This document shows positions 32,485-43,925 of a DNA stretch of 64,000 nucleotides, piece after piece. How positions within the stretch are numbered: the first letter of the stretch is position 1; each line of letters opens with the position of its first letter. The DNA is taken from assembly GCF_900177275.1 (NCBI RefSeq), contig NZ_FXAG01000007.1, positions 1 to 64,000 on the forward strand, written 5' to 3'. The position numbers and the translations under genes are program-made. The stretch comes from Pseudogulbenkiania subflava DSM 22618. GTDB lineage: Bacteria > Pseudomonadota > Gammaproteobacteria > Burkholderiales > Chromobacteriaceae. The notes under the pieces were generated by a model. It was not told where the DNA came from and searched no databases. It worked only from the letters and a program-made list of their open reading frames with translations.

Positions 32485-32518
32485 ACCGCCTGCGACCGTC
32501 GGTCGCCGGCGGTTTTTT
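32485..32518 (+). terminator. Intrinsic terminator after the porin gene
   Basis: ACCGCC-T-GCGACC / GTC / GGTCGC-C-GGCGGT stem (32485-32513), T6 included. Confidence 0.9.
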
Positions 32519-32659
32519 CATTCATGGGGCCCAGGCGGGGAGAGCGGTTCGATCTCGAAGCGCGCCGTCCCGCACTACGCCTCGGCGGCCGTTTCATGGT
32601 ACGGTTAGCGCCTGCTTGTTTCGCTCATCAACCAACACTACGAGACTGTGGCCCGCACC

Positions 32660-33856
32660 ATGTTCGAACACGTTGACGCCTACGCCGGCGACCCGATCCT
32701 CACCCTCGTCGAAACCTTCAATAACGACCCGCGCCCGAACAAGGTCAACCTCGGCATCGGCCTCTACTATGACGAACAAGGCCGTATCCCGCTGTTGCCG
32801 TCGGTGCAGAAGGCCGAGGTGGCGCGTGTGCAAACCGCCGGCCCGCGCTCCTACCTGCCGATGGAAGGCGCCGCCAACTACCGTCAGGCGGTGCAGGAGC
32901 TGCTGTTCGGTGCCGGACACGAGGCCGTCACGTCCGGCCGCATCGCCACCATTCAGACCATCGGCGGCTCCGGTGCGCTGAAGATCGGCGCCGATCTGTT
33001 GAAGCGCTACTTCCCCGAGAGCGAAGTCTGGGTCAGCAGCCCGACCTGGGACAACCACCGCGCCATGTTCGAAGGCGCCGGCTTCGTGGTGCGCGACTAT
33101 CCCTACTACGACGCAGTCAGCGGCGGCGTGAAATTCGACGAGATGATCACCTGCTTCAAGCAACTGCCGGCCAAGACCGTGGTGCTGCTGCACCCCTGCT
33201 GCCATAACCCGACCGGTGTCGATCTCTCCAACGCGCAGTGGCGCGAGGTGATCGCCGTGGTCAAAGAGCGCGAGCTGATCCCCTTCCTCGACATCGCCTA
33301 CCAGGGCTTCGGCGACGGGCTGAACGAAGACGCCTACGCCATCCGCACCATGGCCGACGCCGGTATCAGCTTCTTCGTCAGCAACTCGTTCTCCAAAAAC
33401 CTGTCGTTCTACGGCGAGCGCTGCGGCGGTCTGTCGGTGGTGTGCCAGGACGCCGAAGAAGCCGGGCGCGTGCTGGGCCAGATGAAGGCCACGGTGCGCC
33501 GCAATTATTCCAGCCCGCCGACCCACGGCGGCCAGGTCACCGCCATGGTGATGAACGACGCAGTGCTGCGCCAGGAATGGGAGGGCGAGGTCACCGAAAT
33601 GCGCGAGCGCATCAAGGCCATGCGCCAGAAGCTGTACGAGGTGCTGGCCGCCAAGGTGCCGGGCCGCGATTTTAGCTACTTCATCAAGCAGCGTGGCATG
33701 TTCAGCTACACCGGGCTGACCCCGGAACAGGTCGACCGCCTGCGCGAAGAATTCGCGGTTTACCTGGTGCGCTCCGGCCGCATGTGTGTGGCCGGCCTCA
33801 ACACCCGCAACGTCGAGTATGTGGCGGATGCCATGGCCGAGGTGCTGAAGGGCTAA
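32660..33856 (+). CDS. tyrB: Aromatic amino acid aminotransferase (PLP)
   Basis: Transaminates tyrosine, phenylalanine and aspartate with 2-oxoglutarate. 398 residues (E. coli TyrB 397). Starts [14 protein letters not shown] like family members. PLP-site features are [22 protein letters not shown] and the Schiff-base Lys in [16 protein letters not shown]; the substrate-carboxylate Arg lies near the C-terminus ([11 protein letters not shown]). A GTG at 32648 would add four residues. Neither start has a strong Shine-Dalgarno. Confidence 0.93.
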   Translation: MFEHVDAYAGDPILTLVETFNNDPRPNKVNLGIGLYYDEQGRIPLLPSVQKAEVARVQTAGPRSYLPMEGAANYRQAVQELLFGAGHEAVTSGRIATIQTIGGSGALKIGADLLKRYFPESEVWVSSPTWDNHRAMFEGAGFVVRDYPYYDAVSGGVKFDEMITCFKQLPAKTVVLLHPCCHNPTGVDLSNAQWREVIAVVKERELIPFLDIAYQGFGDGLNEDAYAIRTMADAGISFFVSNSFSKNLSFYGERCGGLSVVCQDAEEAGRVLGQMKATVRRNYSSPPTHGGQVTAMVMNDAVLRQEWEGEVTEMRERIKAMRQKLYEVLAAKVPGRDFSYFIKQRGMFSYTGLTPEQVDRLREEFAVYLVRSGRMCVAGLNTRNVEYVADAMAEVLKG

Positions 33857-33878
33857 CGATCCGCTCCCCATGACCATG

Positions 33879-33910
33879 AAAACGGCCGCCCGTAATAGGA
33901 CGGCCGTTTT
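33879..33910. terminator. Bidirectional terminator after tyrB
   Basis: AAAACGGCCG (33879-33888) pairs with CGGCCGTTTT (33901-33910). It has T4 on either strand. Confidence 0.8.
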
Positions 33911-33936
33911 GTATAGTGAATGGTTGGATTGGGCCT

Positions 33937-34150
33937 AGTTCAGTAGCCGAGCGAGCCAAGGCAGGTTGAGTGCCGCCAGCGCACAGGAAGCGGAATGTAC
34001 ATGAAGTACATGAGAATTCCGTATCGCCGAGCCAATCTCTGCGTGCCAATCCATCGCTGAGCCAATCGAAGATTGGCACGCAGGAATTTGCCCAGCGATG
34101 GATTGGCAGGCAGTACCGCCGGAACTCAAGATGCGAAGGCGCAGCCGGCT
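33937..34150 (+). repeat. Dispersed repeat, copy B
   Basis: Related along its length to copy A (17155-17347, opposite strand), with the CACAGGAAGCGGAATGTACA core and internal AATCGAAGATTGG hairpin. It has an extra ~20-bp duplicated segment around GCCAATCCATCGC. Fills most of the tyrB-fliW gap; no gene seen. Confidence 0.75.
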
Positions 34151-34164
34151 AATGAAGCAGGCCT

Positions 34165-34611
34165 TCAGCCGTGGTTGTGGAACAGGATGTCACACCCCAG
34201 TCCGCCCTTCTGCAAACCACGGCGCGCCGCCAGGTTGATCACCAGCGGGTTGCGCACGTTGGCCCAGAGCGGGGCCAGTACCGGGTGTGCCTCGTCCGCC
34301 TGCTCCTGCGGTTTGTACACCATCAGCAGGATGGCCGCATCCTCCGGGCGGCTCAATTCGAGTGCGGTCGCGTCGTCTTCACTCAGCTCGATTTCGTAGC
34401 GCAGTCCCAATTCAGTGGGCGGCACCACGCTGAACAGGACGTCGGGGTTGTCGAGCGACTGCATCCAGAACACGCTGGGCTCGGCCTTGTCCTGATCGTG
34501 AAACAACTGGAAGCGGGTGCAGTTTTCAAATGCGGGAATGCCATGGGGGAAGAGCAGGGTGGTGGCTTCGTTCACCTCGACTTCGCCCAGCAAGCTCGAT
34601 CTGAATAGCAT
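34165..34611 (-). CDS. fliW: Flagellar assembly factor FliW
   Basis: Binds flagellin and antagonises CsrA in species where it is studied. 148 residues, the family size. Motifs LLFPHGIPAFENCTRFQL near the N-terminus and NPLVINLAARRG near the C-terminus are characteristic. It stands alone here, without csrA or flagellin genes beside it. Start at 34611. Confidence 0.9.
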   Translation of the reverse strand: MLFRSSLLGEVEVNEATTLLFPHGIPAFENCTRFQLFHDQDKAEPSVFWMQSLDNPDVLFSVVPPTELGLRYEIELSEDDATALELSRPEDAAILLMVYKPQEQADEAHPVLAPLWANVRNPLVINLAARRGLQKGGLGCDILFHNHG

Positions 34612-34797
34612 GGTTGGCGCCTAACGGGGGCCTGGTTGCTCATTATGCCCGATGGGTGATCGCCCGGCGGGCAAAATCCGTACGGGGTGCCAAGGCGCGA
34701 CAAGGCCGGCCGTCGTATTACAATCGGGGGCTGTACAAGGCGCGCCGCCTCCCCATGGTGGTCGGGCCGAGACCGTTTCATCACAAGGTGCCATGCC

Positions 34798-35010
34798 ATG
34801 CTTCAACTGTTTTTCCGCCGCCTGCGTCAGGACCGCCGCCTCGCGATCCTGGTGCTGTTGTTGTCCACCCTGTTGCTGGCGCTGGCCGGCGCCGGCATGC
34901 AGTCGTCCTCGGCGAACGGCCTGCTGCCGTCGCTGCTCTGGTCCGCGCTGATGGTGGTCGGCGTGGTGGGGCAGTTCACCGCGCTGGTGGCGCTGATGAA
35001 AAAACCATGA
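34798..35010 (+). CDS. Small inner-membrane protein, two helices
   Basis: 70 residues. A basic N-terminus (MLQLFFRRLRQDRR) is followed by helix 1 (LAILVLLLSTLLLALAGAG), a short loop and helix 2 (LLWSALMVVGVVGQFTALVAL). AAGGTG lies 8 nt before the ATG. No family recognised; membrane location is clear from hydrophobicity. Confidence 0.65.
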   Translation: MLQLFFRRLRQDRRLAILVLLLSTLLLALAGAGMQSSSANGLLPSLLWSALMVVGVVGQFTALVALMKKP

Positions 35011-35067
35011 AGTAAAAATGGCATTCAAAACAGCATCTTAAACCCCGTGGGTTGGGGTTGATCACAG

Positions 35068-35096
35068 TTGACTGTGGCCAGGGCGGGGCGCATAAT
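35068..35096 (+). promoter_or_regulatory. Sigma-70 promoter
   Basis: TTGACT - 17 bp - CATAAT, 5/6 matches in each box. Predicted start about 35103, only 15 nt before the terminator hairpin. Confidence 0.75.
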
Positions 35097-35117
35097 CGCG
35101 CCGCACAATAGATCGAA

Positions 35118-35155
35118 AACAAGGCTCCACTGCCGGTGGGGCCTTGTTCTTTTTT
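35118..35155 (+). terminator. Strong terminator directly downstream of a promoter (attenuator or sRNA end)
   Basis: AACAAGGCTCCAC (35118-35130) / TGCCG / GTGGGGCCTTGTT (35136-35148), 13 continuous pairs with one G-U, then CTTTTTT. A transcript from 35103 would end after about 53 nt. Confidence 0.85.
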
Positions 35156-35179
35156 CTCTCTTCAGGAGTGTTCCTCGTC

Positions 35180-35599
35180 ATGGACCACCACGGGTTGCTG
35201 CGACAGCTGGAAACGTTGGCGCTGCCTGAAGCCGACTTCAACCACGAAGCCCATCTGCTGGCGGCCTGGGCCTACCGGCGCCAGTACCCGGCACGCGAGG
35301 CGGCGGCGCGGTGCGCCCGCACCCTGTCGCGCTACGCCATGGCCAAGGGAGCGGCGCACAAGTACCACCACACGCTGACCATGGCGGCGCTGGCCATCCT
35401 GTACAGCCGCCTCGACGCCAAGCCGGAACTGCTGGACGACTGGCCTGCCTTCCTGGCCTCCTGTCCCGACCTGAAGAACGACCTGCCAAACCTGCTGCGG
35501 CAACACTATTCCGAAGAAAAACTGCATGACGAGACCGCCCGCAAAGCCTTTGTCGCGCCGGACCTCAAGCCGCTGCCCGCCAGCGCCATGCTGCACTGA
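35180..35599 (+). CDS. Conserved uncharacterised protein with His-rich FNHEAH / KYHHTLT motifs
   Basis: 139 residues, cytoplasmic, all-helical prediction. It contains ADFNHEAHLLAAWAY near residue 20 and AAHKYHHTLTMAALAIL near residue 60. This His pattern recurs in a widespread unnamed bacterial family and may form a metal site. AGGAG lies upstream of the ATG. Only 21 nt separate it from trhP, suggesting an operon. Its expression may depend on read-through of the terminator at 35118. Confidence 0.75.
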   Translation: MDHHGLLRQLETLALPEADFNHEAHLLAAWAYRRQYPAREAAARCARTLSRYAMAKGAAHKYHHTLTMAALAILYSRLDAKPELLDDWPAFLASCPDLKNDLPNLLRQHYSEEKLHDETARKAFVAPDLKPLPASAMLH

Positions 35600-35620
35600 A
35601 AAATTGGAACCAAAAGCCTG

Positions 35621-36964
35621 ATGAAAGCCCCGGAACTGCTGCTCCCCGCCGGCTCGCTCGACAAGATGCGCGCCGCCTACGACTATGGCGCCGACGCCGT
35701 CTACGCCGGCCAGCCGCGTTACTCGCTGCGCGCCCGCAACAACGAATTCAAGCTGGAAGAACTGCGCCAGGGTATCGAAGAGGCGCACGCGCGCGGCAAG
35801 CAGTTCTTCGTAGCCAGCAACATCCTGCCGCACAACGCCAAGCTCAAGACCTATCTCGCCGACATGGAGCCGGTGATCGCCATGAAGCCGGACGCGCTGA
35901 TCATGGCCGATCCCGGCCTGATCATGATGGTGCGCGAGAAGTGGCCGGAGGTGAATATCCACCTCTCGGTGCAGGCCAACACCACTAACCTGATGGGCGT
36001 GAAGTTCTGGCAGAAGATCGGGCTGACCCGCATCATCCTGTCGCGCGAACTCTCCCTCGACGAGATCGCCGAGATTCGTCAGGAATGCCCGGACATGGAG
36101 CTCGAAGTGTTCGTGCACGGCGCGCTGTGCATTGCCTACTCCGGCCGCTGTCTGTTGTCCGGCTATTTCAACCACCGCGACCCGAACCAGGGCACTTGCA
36201 CCAACGCCTGCCGTTGGGACTACAAGATGCACGACACCCAGGGCGACGACGCTGGTGACGTGCAGACCATCAAGTTCGACTTCAACAAGGCGCTGGAAGA
36301 AGCCAACCAGAGCTTCGCCGCCTGTGGCGGAGCCGAGCGCCACCCGCTGGCCGACAAGACCTACCTGATCGAAGAGGGCAGCCGTCCGGGCGAACTGATG
36401 CCGATCATCGAGGACGAGCACGGCACCTACATCATGAACTCGAAGGACCTGCGCGCCATCGAGCAGGTGGAGAAACTGGTGAAGATCGGTGTTGACTCGC
36501 TGAAGATCGAAGGACGGACCAAGTCCATCTACTACGTGTCGCGCACGGCTCAGGCTTACCGCAAGGCGATCGACGATGCCGTCGCCGGCCGCCCGTTCGA
36601 CTACAGCCTGCTGGCCGATCTCGAAGGCCTGGCCAACCGCGGCTACACCCCGGGCTTCCTCGAGCGTCACCAGACTCAGGAATACCAGAACTACCTTACC
36701 GGCCACTCCCAGGCCAAGCGCAGCCAGTACGTCGGCGAAGTGCTGGAGGTCGATGCCGAGGGCTGGGCGCTGATTGACGTGAAGAACCGCTTCGCCGTCG
36801 GCGACAAGCTGGAAATCATCCACCCGAGCGGCAACCGCATCGTCGATCTCACCACCATGACCCGTGACGGCGCGGCCACCGAGGTGGCGCCGGGCAATGG
36901 CGTCAAGGTCAAGATTCCGGGCATGGCCGGGATGGAGAAGGCACTGATCGCTCGTTTGATCTGA
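35621..36964 (+). CDS. trhP: tRNA 5-hydroxyuridine modification protein TrhP (YegQ, U32 peptidase family)
   Basis: Prephenate-dependent hydroxylation of U34 in tRNA, the first step to cmo5U/mcmo5U. 447 residues, as in E. coli YegQ. Starts APELLLPAGSLDKMRAAYDYGADAVYAG. The Cys cluster for an Fe-S centre is in CIAYSGRC / GTCTNACRW, and LKIEGRTKS is a U32 signature. A third wobble-uridine modification gene in this window, with mnmC and mnmH. Confidence 0.93.
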   Translation: MKAPELLLPAGSLDKMRAAYDYGADAVYAGQPRYSLRARNNEFKLEELRQGIEEAHARGKQFFVASNILPHNAKLKTYLADMEPVIAMKPDALIMADPGLIMMVREKWPEVNIHLSVQANTTNLMGVKFWQKIGLTRIILSRELSLDEIAEIRQECPDMELEVFVHGALCIAYSGRCLLSGYFNHRDPNQGTCTNACRWDYKMHDTQGDDAGDVQTIKFDFNKALEEANQSFAACGGAERHPLADKTYLIEEGSRPGELMPIIEDEHGTYIMNSKDLRAIEQVEKLVKIGVDSLKIEGRTKSIYYVSRTAQAYRKAIDDAVAGRPFDYSLLADLEGLANRGYTPGFLERHQTQEYQNYLTGHSQAKRSQYVGEVLEVDAEGWALIDVKNRFAVGDKLEIIHPSGNRIVDLTTMTRDGAATEVAPGNGVKVKIPGMAGMEKALIARLI

Positions 36965-36982
36965 GCCGGCAGCGTAGCTTGA

Positions 36983-38863
<1,881 letters not shown>

Positions 38864-38885
38864 TCGGCCCCGCCCGTTGCAACAG

Positions 38886-38913
38886 AAAGCCCAATCGTGC
38901 GTTGGGCTTTTTT
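38886..38913 (+). terminator. Intrinsic terminator after argS
   Basis: AAAGCCCAA (38886-38894) / TCGTGCG / TTGGGCTTT (38902-38910) with six T in total. The A-run on the 5' side could also serve the convergent gene. Confidence 0.88.
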
Positions 38914-38920
38914 GCGTCCG

Positions 38921-39760
38921 TCAGGGCTCCAGCCCGATGCGCACTACCTGAGGAGGGGCCGGTTCGCCGGGGAACCAGCGCTGATGAATCGCCTGGAAGG
39001 TCCCGTCCTTCTTCATGTCGCGCAAGGCGGTCTGCCATTGCAGGATAGTGTTGCGGTCGGTGCCGCGAGAAAAGGCGAGGTAGAGATCGAGCGAGTCGAG
39101 CGTCATCACCCGGCTCACGCGGTCCGGCGCAATGCCGAGCCGTTGCAGGGTCTGGGCGACGGCGATATTCCCTTCCACCCATAGATCCACCCGCTTGGCG
39201 AGCAGCATGCGCGCGCCTTCCTCGCTGCTCCCGGTCTCCCGGGTGCTGGAAAAGCCCTTGTTGCGCGCAGTACTCTCGAAGATGCTGCCCTGGTAGGCGG
39301 CCACTTCCCGTTTCAGGATGTCGCTGCCGAGTGCCTGCAATGCCAGGACGTCTTCGCTGCGCGCCAGCAGCACGGTGCTCGACATGGCGATCGGCCCCAG
39401 CAGGGTCATGTTGCGCTCGCGTTCGGCGTTACGGCCGACGGTGAACAGCATCACGTTGGGGCGGGTCAGCAACAGCTTGTAGCCGCGCATCCACGGTACC
39501 ACGGCAATGCTGTTGCTCTGTCCGGTACGGTGCAGAAGCTCGTTCACCACCTCGACCGCCATGCCGTCAGGCGTTCCCTTGCCGCTGGTGAAGGTCATCG
39601 GAGGCCATTCCTCCGTGTACAAGCTCAGCTTCGGGGCCGCCATGGCGCCGGCCGCTATCAGCAACACGCCGACAGTGGCGATGTAGCGGGCCAGCCTTCT
39701 CTGGCGGGGGAGGGAAGTGGGAACGAAGCGAAGAGGAAATGCAGCAAGAATCATGGCCAT
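38921..39760 (-). CDS. Periplasmic amino-acid-binding-like protein (SBP family 3)
   Basis: 279 residues. A basic, hydrophobic signal segment (RRLARYIATVGVLLIAAGAMAA) precedes mature KLSLYTEEWPPMTF. Pattern of family-3 solute-binding proteins: GMAVEVVNELLHRTG, a DVMLFTVGR-like stretch and KKDGTFQAIHQRWF. No permease or ATPase gene is adjacent, as in the orphan TEEWPP-type group common in Neisseriales and Pseudomonas. Start chosen at 39760 for the signal peptide; no strong Shine-Dalgarno. Confidence 0.82.
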   Translation of the reverse strand: MAMILAAFPLRFVPTSLPRQRRLARYIATVGVLLIAAGAMAAPKLSLYTEEWPPMTFTSGKGTPDGMAVEVVNELLHRTGQSNSIAVVPWMRGYKLLLTRPNVMLFTVGRNAERERNMTLLGPIAMSSTVLLARSEDVLALQALGSDILKREVAAYQGSIFESTARNKGFSSTRETGSSEEGARMLLAKRVDLWVEGNIAVAQTLQRLGIAPDRVSRVMTLDSLDLYLAFSRGTDRNTILQWQTALRDMKKDGTFQAIHQRWFPGEPAPPQVVRIGLEP

Positions 39761-39855
39761 CCAGTCTGGTTTGGCCCAAGTATAATTCCAGCTCCCTCGA
39801 GAATGATAATGTTGCTGTCGGGTAGTACAGCACCGGTGCAGTGTTACGCAAGCAT

Positions 39856-39882
39856 GAAAAAAGCCGGGAAAGCTTCCCGGCT
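39856..39882 (-). terminator. Intrinsic terminator of phaA (minus strand)
   Basis: AGCCGGGAA / AGC / TTCCCGGCT (39862-39882) with A's at 39857-39861 that read as a U-run on the minus strand. Confidence 0.85.
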
Positions 39883-39905
39883 TGTGTTTCGATCTTGCAG
39901 AGGGC

Positions 39906-41087
39906 TTAATCGCGCTCGACTGCCAGCGCCACGCCCATGCCGCCGCCGATGCACAGCGTGGCCAGGCCCTTCTTGGCGTCACGGCGCTGCATTTCGTGCA
40001 GCAGGCTGACCAGAATGCGGCAGCCGGAAGCGCCGATCGGGTGGCCGATGGCGATGGCGCCACCGTTCACGTTTACCTTGTCGGCATCCCACTGCAGTTC
40101 GCGAGCCACGCCCAGCGCCTGGGCAGCGAAGGCTTCGTTGGCTTCGATCAGGTCGACTTCACCCAGAGACCAGCCGGCGCGTTCCAGCACACGCTGGGTT
40201 GCCGGTACCGGGCCCATGCCCATGATCGACGGCTCGACGCCGGCCGAGGCGTAGGCCTTGATACGGGCCAGCGGCTTAAGGCCCAGTTCGGCAGCCTTCT
40301 TGGCAGTCATCATGATCACTGCGGCGGCGCCGTCGTTGACACCGGATGCGTTGCCGGCGGTCACGGTGCCATCCTTCTTGAAGGCCGGGCGCAGCTTGCC
40401 CAGGCCTTCGGCGGTGGCGCCGGCCTTGATGAATTCATCGGTGGCGAAAGCGACCGGGTCGCCCTTGCGTTGCGGCACCATCACCGGGATGATCTCTTCG
40501 GCGAACTTGCCTGCGGCCTGGGCGGCTTCTGCCTTGTTCTGCGAGGCTGCGGAGAAGGCGTCCTGCTCTTCACGCGAGATGCCGTACTTGGCGGCGATGT
40601 TCTCGGCAGTGACCCCCATGTGGTACTGGTTGTAGACGTCGGTCAGACCGTCGTACACCATGGTGTCGACCAGGGTGGCGGGCCCCATGCGGAAGCCGTC
40701 GCGCGAACCCGGCAGAATGTGCGGGGACAGGCTCATGCTTTCCTGGCCACCGGCAATCACGATCTCGGCATCGCCGCAGGCGATGGCTTGAGCGGCCAGG
40801 TGAGTCACTTTCAGGCCGGAACCGCACACCTGGTTGATGGTCATGGCCGGTACGTGGACCGGGATGCCGGCCTTGATCAGCGCCTGACGCGCCGGGTTCT
40901 GGCCGACGCCGGCGGTCAGCACCTGACCCATGATCACTTCGGAGACCTGTTCCGGGGCGATGCCGGTCTTTTCCAGCAGGGCCTTGATTACCGTGGCGCC
41001 CAGTTCCGTAGCAGGAATCTTCGCGAGCGAGCCACCAAAGTTGCCGACAGCGGTACGACCAGCAGCGACGATAACGATCTCTTCCAT
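39906..41087 (-). CDS. phaA: Acetyl-CoA C-acetyltransferase (beta-ketothiolase)
   Basis: Condenses two acetyl-CoA to acetoacetyl-CoA, first step of polyhydroxybutyrate synthesis (also reversible in catabolism). 393 residues, standard. Catalytic Cys in [15 protein letters not shown] (~res 88), [13 protein letters not shown] and the second catalytic Cys in [18 protein letters not shown]. Lies downstream of phaC on the same strand but after a terminator. phaB is not in the window. Confidence 0.94.
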   Translation of the reverse strand: MEEIVIVAAGRTAVGNFGGSLAKIPATELGATVIKALLEKTGIAPEQVSEVIMGQVLTAGVGQNPARQALIKAGIPVHVPAMTINQVCGSGLKVTHLAAQAIACGDAEIVIAGGQESMSLSPHILPGSRDGFRMGPATLVDTMVYDGLTDVYNQYHMGVTAENIAAKYGISREEQDAFSAASQNKAEAAQAAGKFAEEIIPVMVPQRKGDPVAFATDEFIKAGATAEGLGKLRPAFKKDGTVTAGNASGVNDGAAAVIMMTAKKAAELGLKPLARIKAYASAGVEPSIMGMGPVPATQRVLERAGWSLGEVDLIEANEAFAAQALGVARELQWDADKVNVNGGAIAIGHPIGASGCRILVSLLHEMQRRDAKKGLATLCIGGGMGVALAVERD

Positions 41088-41146
41088 CAGTCTTCTCCGT
41101 TCATTGGACTAAAATTGTCAGCATCTTGGGCCGACAATGGCATGTT

Positions 41147-41174
41147 GAAAACGGTCCCGAGTCGCTCGGGACCG
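41147..41174 (-). terminator. Terminator of phaC (minus strand)
   Basis: CGGTCCCGAG / TCG / CTCGGGACCG (41152-41174) with AAAA at 41147-41150, a U-run on the minus strand. It separates phaC from phaA. Confidence 0.7.
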
Positions 41175-41182
41175 GGTACGGA

Positions 41183-42952
41183 TCATTGCAGCGAGGCCAC
41201 CACCGCCGGCAGGGCCTTGGCGCGAACGTAAGTCCCCGGTGCCGGCTCGAGCGGGGGCAGCTCCTTGTTGCCCATGGTCTTGGGGGTGGCCACTTGCTTG
41301 CCCGATTGCGGGGCGAGCCACGCGTCCCAGTCCTTCCACCAACTGCCCGGACGGCTCTCTGCGGTCTCCAGCCAGTCTTCCGGGTCTTCCGGGAGGGCTT
41401 CGTTGACCCAGTAGTTGCGCTTGTCCTTGGTCACCGGGTTGATCGAACCGGCGATGTGGCCGGAAGCGCCCAGCACGAAGCGGCGGCTCGGTGTGCCGGT
41501 CAGGTATTTCACGCCGGAGTAGGCCGAGGTCCACAGCACGATGTGATCTTCGCGGGCGGCGAAGATGTACACCGGGATGTTGATCTTCGACACGTCGATC
41601 GGCACGCCGCACAGGGTGATGGCACCCGGCTTGGTGAGCGAGTTCTTGAGGTTGATCTCGCGCAGGAAGAACGTGTGCATCGGCAACGGCAGGTCGACCG
41701 CGTCGTTGTTCCAGTGAAGCAGGTCGAACGGCGCCGGGGTCTTGCCCAGCAGGTAGTTGTTCACCACGTAGTTCCACACCAGATCGTTGGCGCGCAGCGA
41801 GGCGAAGGTGCGTCCCAGCTCCTTGCCGCTGATAATGCCGCCGCTGGCCAGCTTCTGTTCGCGGCTGCGCACCACGTTCTCGTCGATGAAGACCTTGATC
41901 TCGCCCGGATCGGTATGGTCGAGCAGCGAGGTCATGAAGGTGGCGGAATCGATCCAGTTCATGCCCTTGGCCTGCATCACGCACAGCGCCGTGGTGAGGA
42001 TGACGCCACCGATGCAGAAGCCCAGTGCATTCATCGAGGTCTGGCGGGTGATCTTCTTGACCGCCTCGGCGGCGGCGATGACGCCCTTCTCGATGTAGGT
42101 TTCCCAGGTGAACTGCTTCATCTCCGGGGTGGCCGAGCGCCAGGAAATCAGGAACACGCGGTAACCCTGGGCCACGAAATGGCGCACCATCGAGTTGTCC
42201 GGCTGCAGATCCATCAGGTAATACTTGTTGATGCAGGGCGGAACGATCAAGAGCGGCTTTTCGTAGACCTTTTCCGTGGTCGGGGTGTACTGGATCAGCT
42301 CGATCAGTTCATTACGGAAGACCACCTCGCCGGGAGTGGTCACGATGTTGACGCCGATCTCGAACTTGCTTTCGTCGGACATCGAGATGTGGCCCTTCTT
42401 GATGTCCTCCATCATGTTCTTCATGCCTTCGGACAGGCTCTCGCCCTTGGTCTCGATGGCGCGCTTGATCACCTCAGGGTTGGTCAGCATGAAGTTGGTC
42501 GGCGCCATGGCGTCGATGTATTGCCGGGTGATGAAGGTCAGCTTGTCCTTGGCCTCCGCGTCCAGCTGGGCCTGGTCGACCAGTTCAGTCATCCACTTCG
42601 AGGTGGCCAGGTAGCTTTGCTTGAGCAGGCTGTAGAACGGGTGATCGTTCCACTCCGGCGCGGCAAAGCGGCGGTCGCTGCTCTGGGCGGGGGCTTCGTC
42701 GCCAGAGGCGTTGCCCTGGCCGAGGAATTTCATCCAGAGGCCCATCTGTTGCTGGTAGAGATGGCTCTGCATGGCAAACAGTTGGTTGGCATGGTTCATC
42801 ATGCCTGCCCACGGGTTGGCCGCACCATCGACAGGAGCGCCCATGGTGCCTCCCAGCGTCAGGGAATTGACGAACTGCTGCATCCACTGTTGATTGGCCT
42901 CGGAGAGGCTGGCAAAAAACTTCTCAAGCGAGATGGGTGCTTCCTGGCTCAA
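41183..42952 (-). CDS. phaC: Class I polyhydroxyalkanoate synthase
   Basis: Polymerises (R)-3-hydroxyacyl-CoA to PHA at the granule surface. 589 residues. The lipase-like box GFCIGGV carries the catalytic Cys, the Asp is in REDHIVLW and the His in [10 protein letters not shown]. PhaC N-terminal domain at ~1-180. The start is assigned to TTG at 42952 because AAGGAG lies exactly 6 nt upstream and the protein then begins with the family-like [13 protein letters not shown]. The GTG at 43072 would add an unrelated 40-residue tail. phaA follows. Confidence 0.93.
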   Translation of the reverse strand: MSQEAPISLEKFFASLSEANQQWMQQFVNSLTLGGTMGAPVDGAANPWAGMMNHANQLFAMQSHLYQQQMGLWMKFLGQGNASGDEAPAQSSDRRFAAPEWNDHPFYSLLKQSYLATSKWMTELVDQAQLDAEAKDKLTFITRQYIDAMAPTNFMLTNPEVIKRAIETKGESLSEGMKNMMEDIKKGHISMSDESKFEIGVNIVTTPGEVVFRNELIELIQYTPTTEKVYEKPLLIVPPCINKYYLMDLQPDNSMVRHFVAQGYRVFLISWRSATPEMKQFTWETYIEKGVIAAAEAVKKITRQTSMNALGFCIGGVILTTALCVMQAKGMNWIDSATFMTSLLDHTDPGEIKVFIDENVVRSREQKLASGGIISGKELGRTFASLRANDLVWNYVVNNYLLGKTPAPFDLLHWNNDAVDLPLPMHTFFLREINLKNSLTKPGAITLCGVPIDVSKINIPVYIFAAREDHIVLWTSAYSGVKYLTGTPSRRFVLGASGHIAGSINPVTKDKRNYWVNEALPEDPEDWLETAESRPGSWWKDWDAWLAPQSGKQVATPKTMGNKELPPLEPAPGTYVRAKALPAVVASLQ

Positions 42953-43099
42953 TGTACTCTCCTTGCGCGTATCTGTCGGGGCAGTCCGCCGATCAGCTTG
43001 TCCTGACGCGCGGGCCCCCTGAGGGTGCTGCTGGTTTTGGCAAACTCTAACAGTGGCAAATGACAATTTCACACGAAACGGTCATTCACGCCAGAGGTT

Positions 43100-43133
43100 T
43101 TGTTGCAGACCAGCAATTGTTGCAGTGCAGCAA
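43100..43133. promoter_or_regulatory. Tandem 17-bp repeats upstream of phaC, candidate operator
   Basis: TTGTTGCAGACCAGCAA (43100-43116) and TTGTTGCAGTGCAGCAA (43117-43133) abut each other. The second is a near-palindrome (TTGTTGCA-G-TGCAGCAA). TTGCnnTGCAA-like sites are associated with PhaR-type PHA regulators, from memory; the assignment is inference. The rest of the 42953-43271 gap shows nothing else recognised. Confidence 0.5.
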
Positions 43134-43271
43134 AATAATATATGACGCCGTGGTCGTTGTCACGTGCAATCTGCGGACGGCGACGCGTATGGGGGTACTG
43201 CCGCCCGTAGGGCTTCGGCGCTATAGTTGAGGGCTGCCGATAGCGGCGTTTAACCAGAGGGGTGTCAAGGT

Positions 43272-43925
43272 ATGGCGGTAGTTCAACTGAACGGACAGAA
43301 CATCCGCGTGGGCAATGTGTTCTGCATCGGCCGGAACTACGCCGCGCACGCGGCGGAACTCGGCAATGCCGTGGAGGCGGAGCCGCTGGTGTTTCTGAAG
43401 CCAACGTCGGCACTGGCCGGCGCAGGCGAGCCGTTACACCTGCCTGCCTATTCCCGCGATGTCCACCACGAATGTGAACTGGTACTGCTGATCGGCAGGG
43501 GTGGGCATGACATCCCTGAATCTGCGGCGCTACAGCATGTGGCAGGTTATGCCATCGGCCTCGATATGACCGCGCGCGACGTCCAGAGCATTGCCAAGCA
43601 AAAGGGTCTGCCTTGGACCAAGGCCAAGGGCTTCCGCGGTGCGGCAACAGTCTCGGCCTTCGTTCCCGCAGAACGGGTGGCAGACCCGGGGCTCCTCGAG
43701 TTTTCCCTGCAGGTCAACGGCGAGACGCATCAGCAGGGCGATACCCGCCTGATGCTGTTCCCGGTACCCGCCATCATCCATTACCTGTCGACGGTCTACG
43801 GCTTGAGCGAAGGGGATCTGATCTATACCGGCACACCGGAAGGTGTGGCGGCCGTTAAACCCGGCGATCGCCTGCAGCTGGATCTGCATGGCCTGGTATC
43901 GGCCGAGTGGAGTGTGGCCGAATGA
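43272..43925 (+). CDS. Fumarylacetoacetate hydrolase-family enzyme (acylpyruvase/YcgM-like)
   Basis: 217 residues, the short single-domain FAH type that hydrolyses acylpyruvates or decarboxylates oxaloacetate in relatives. FCIGRNYAAHAAELG at the start; metal-binding acidic residues in HHECELVLLIG and IGLDMTARDVQ; LIYTGTPEGVAAVKPGD near the end. The substrate is not predictable. Overlaps hslR by the ATGA junction, so the two are translationally coupled. Confidence 0.9.
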   Translation: MAVVQLNGQNIRVGNVFCIGRNYAAHAAELGNAVEAEPLVFLKPTSALAGAGEPLHLPAYSRDVHHECELVLLIGRGGHDIPESAALQHVAGYAIGLDMTARDVQSIAKQKGLPWTKAKGFRGAATVSAFVPAERVADPGLLEFSLQVNGETHQQGDTRLMLFPVPAIIHYLSTVYGLSEGDLIYTGTPEGVAAVKPGDRLQLDLHGLVSAEWSVAE

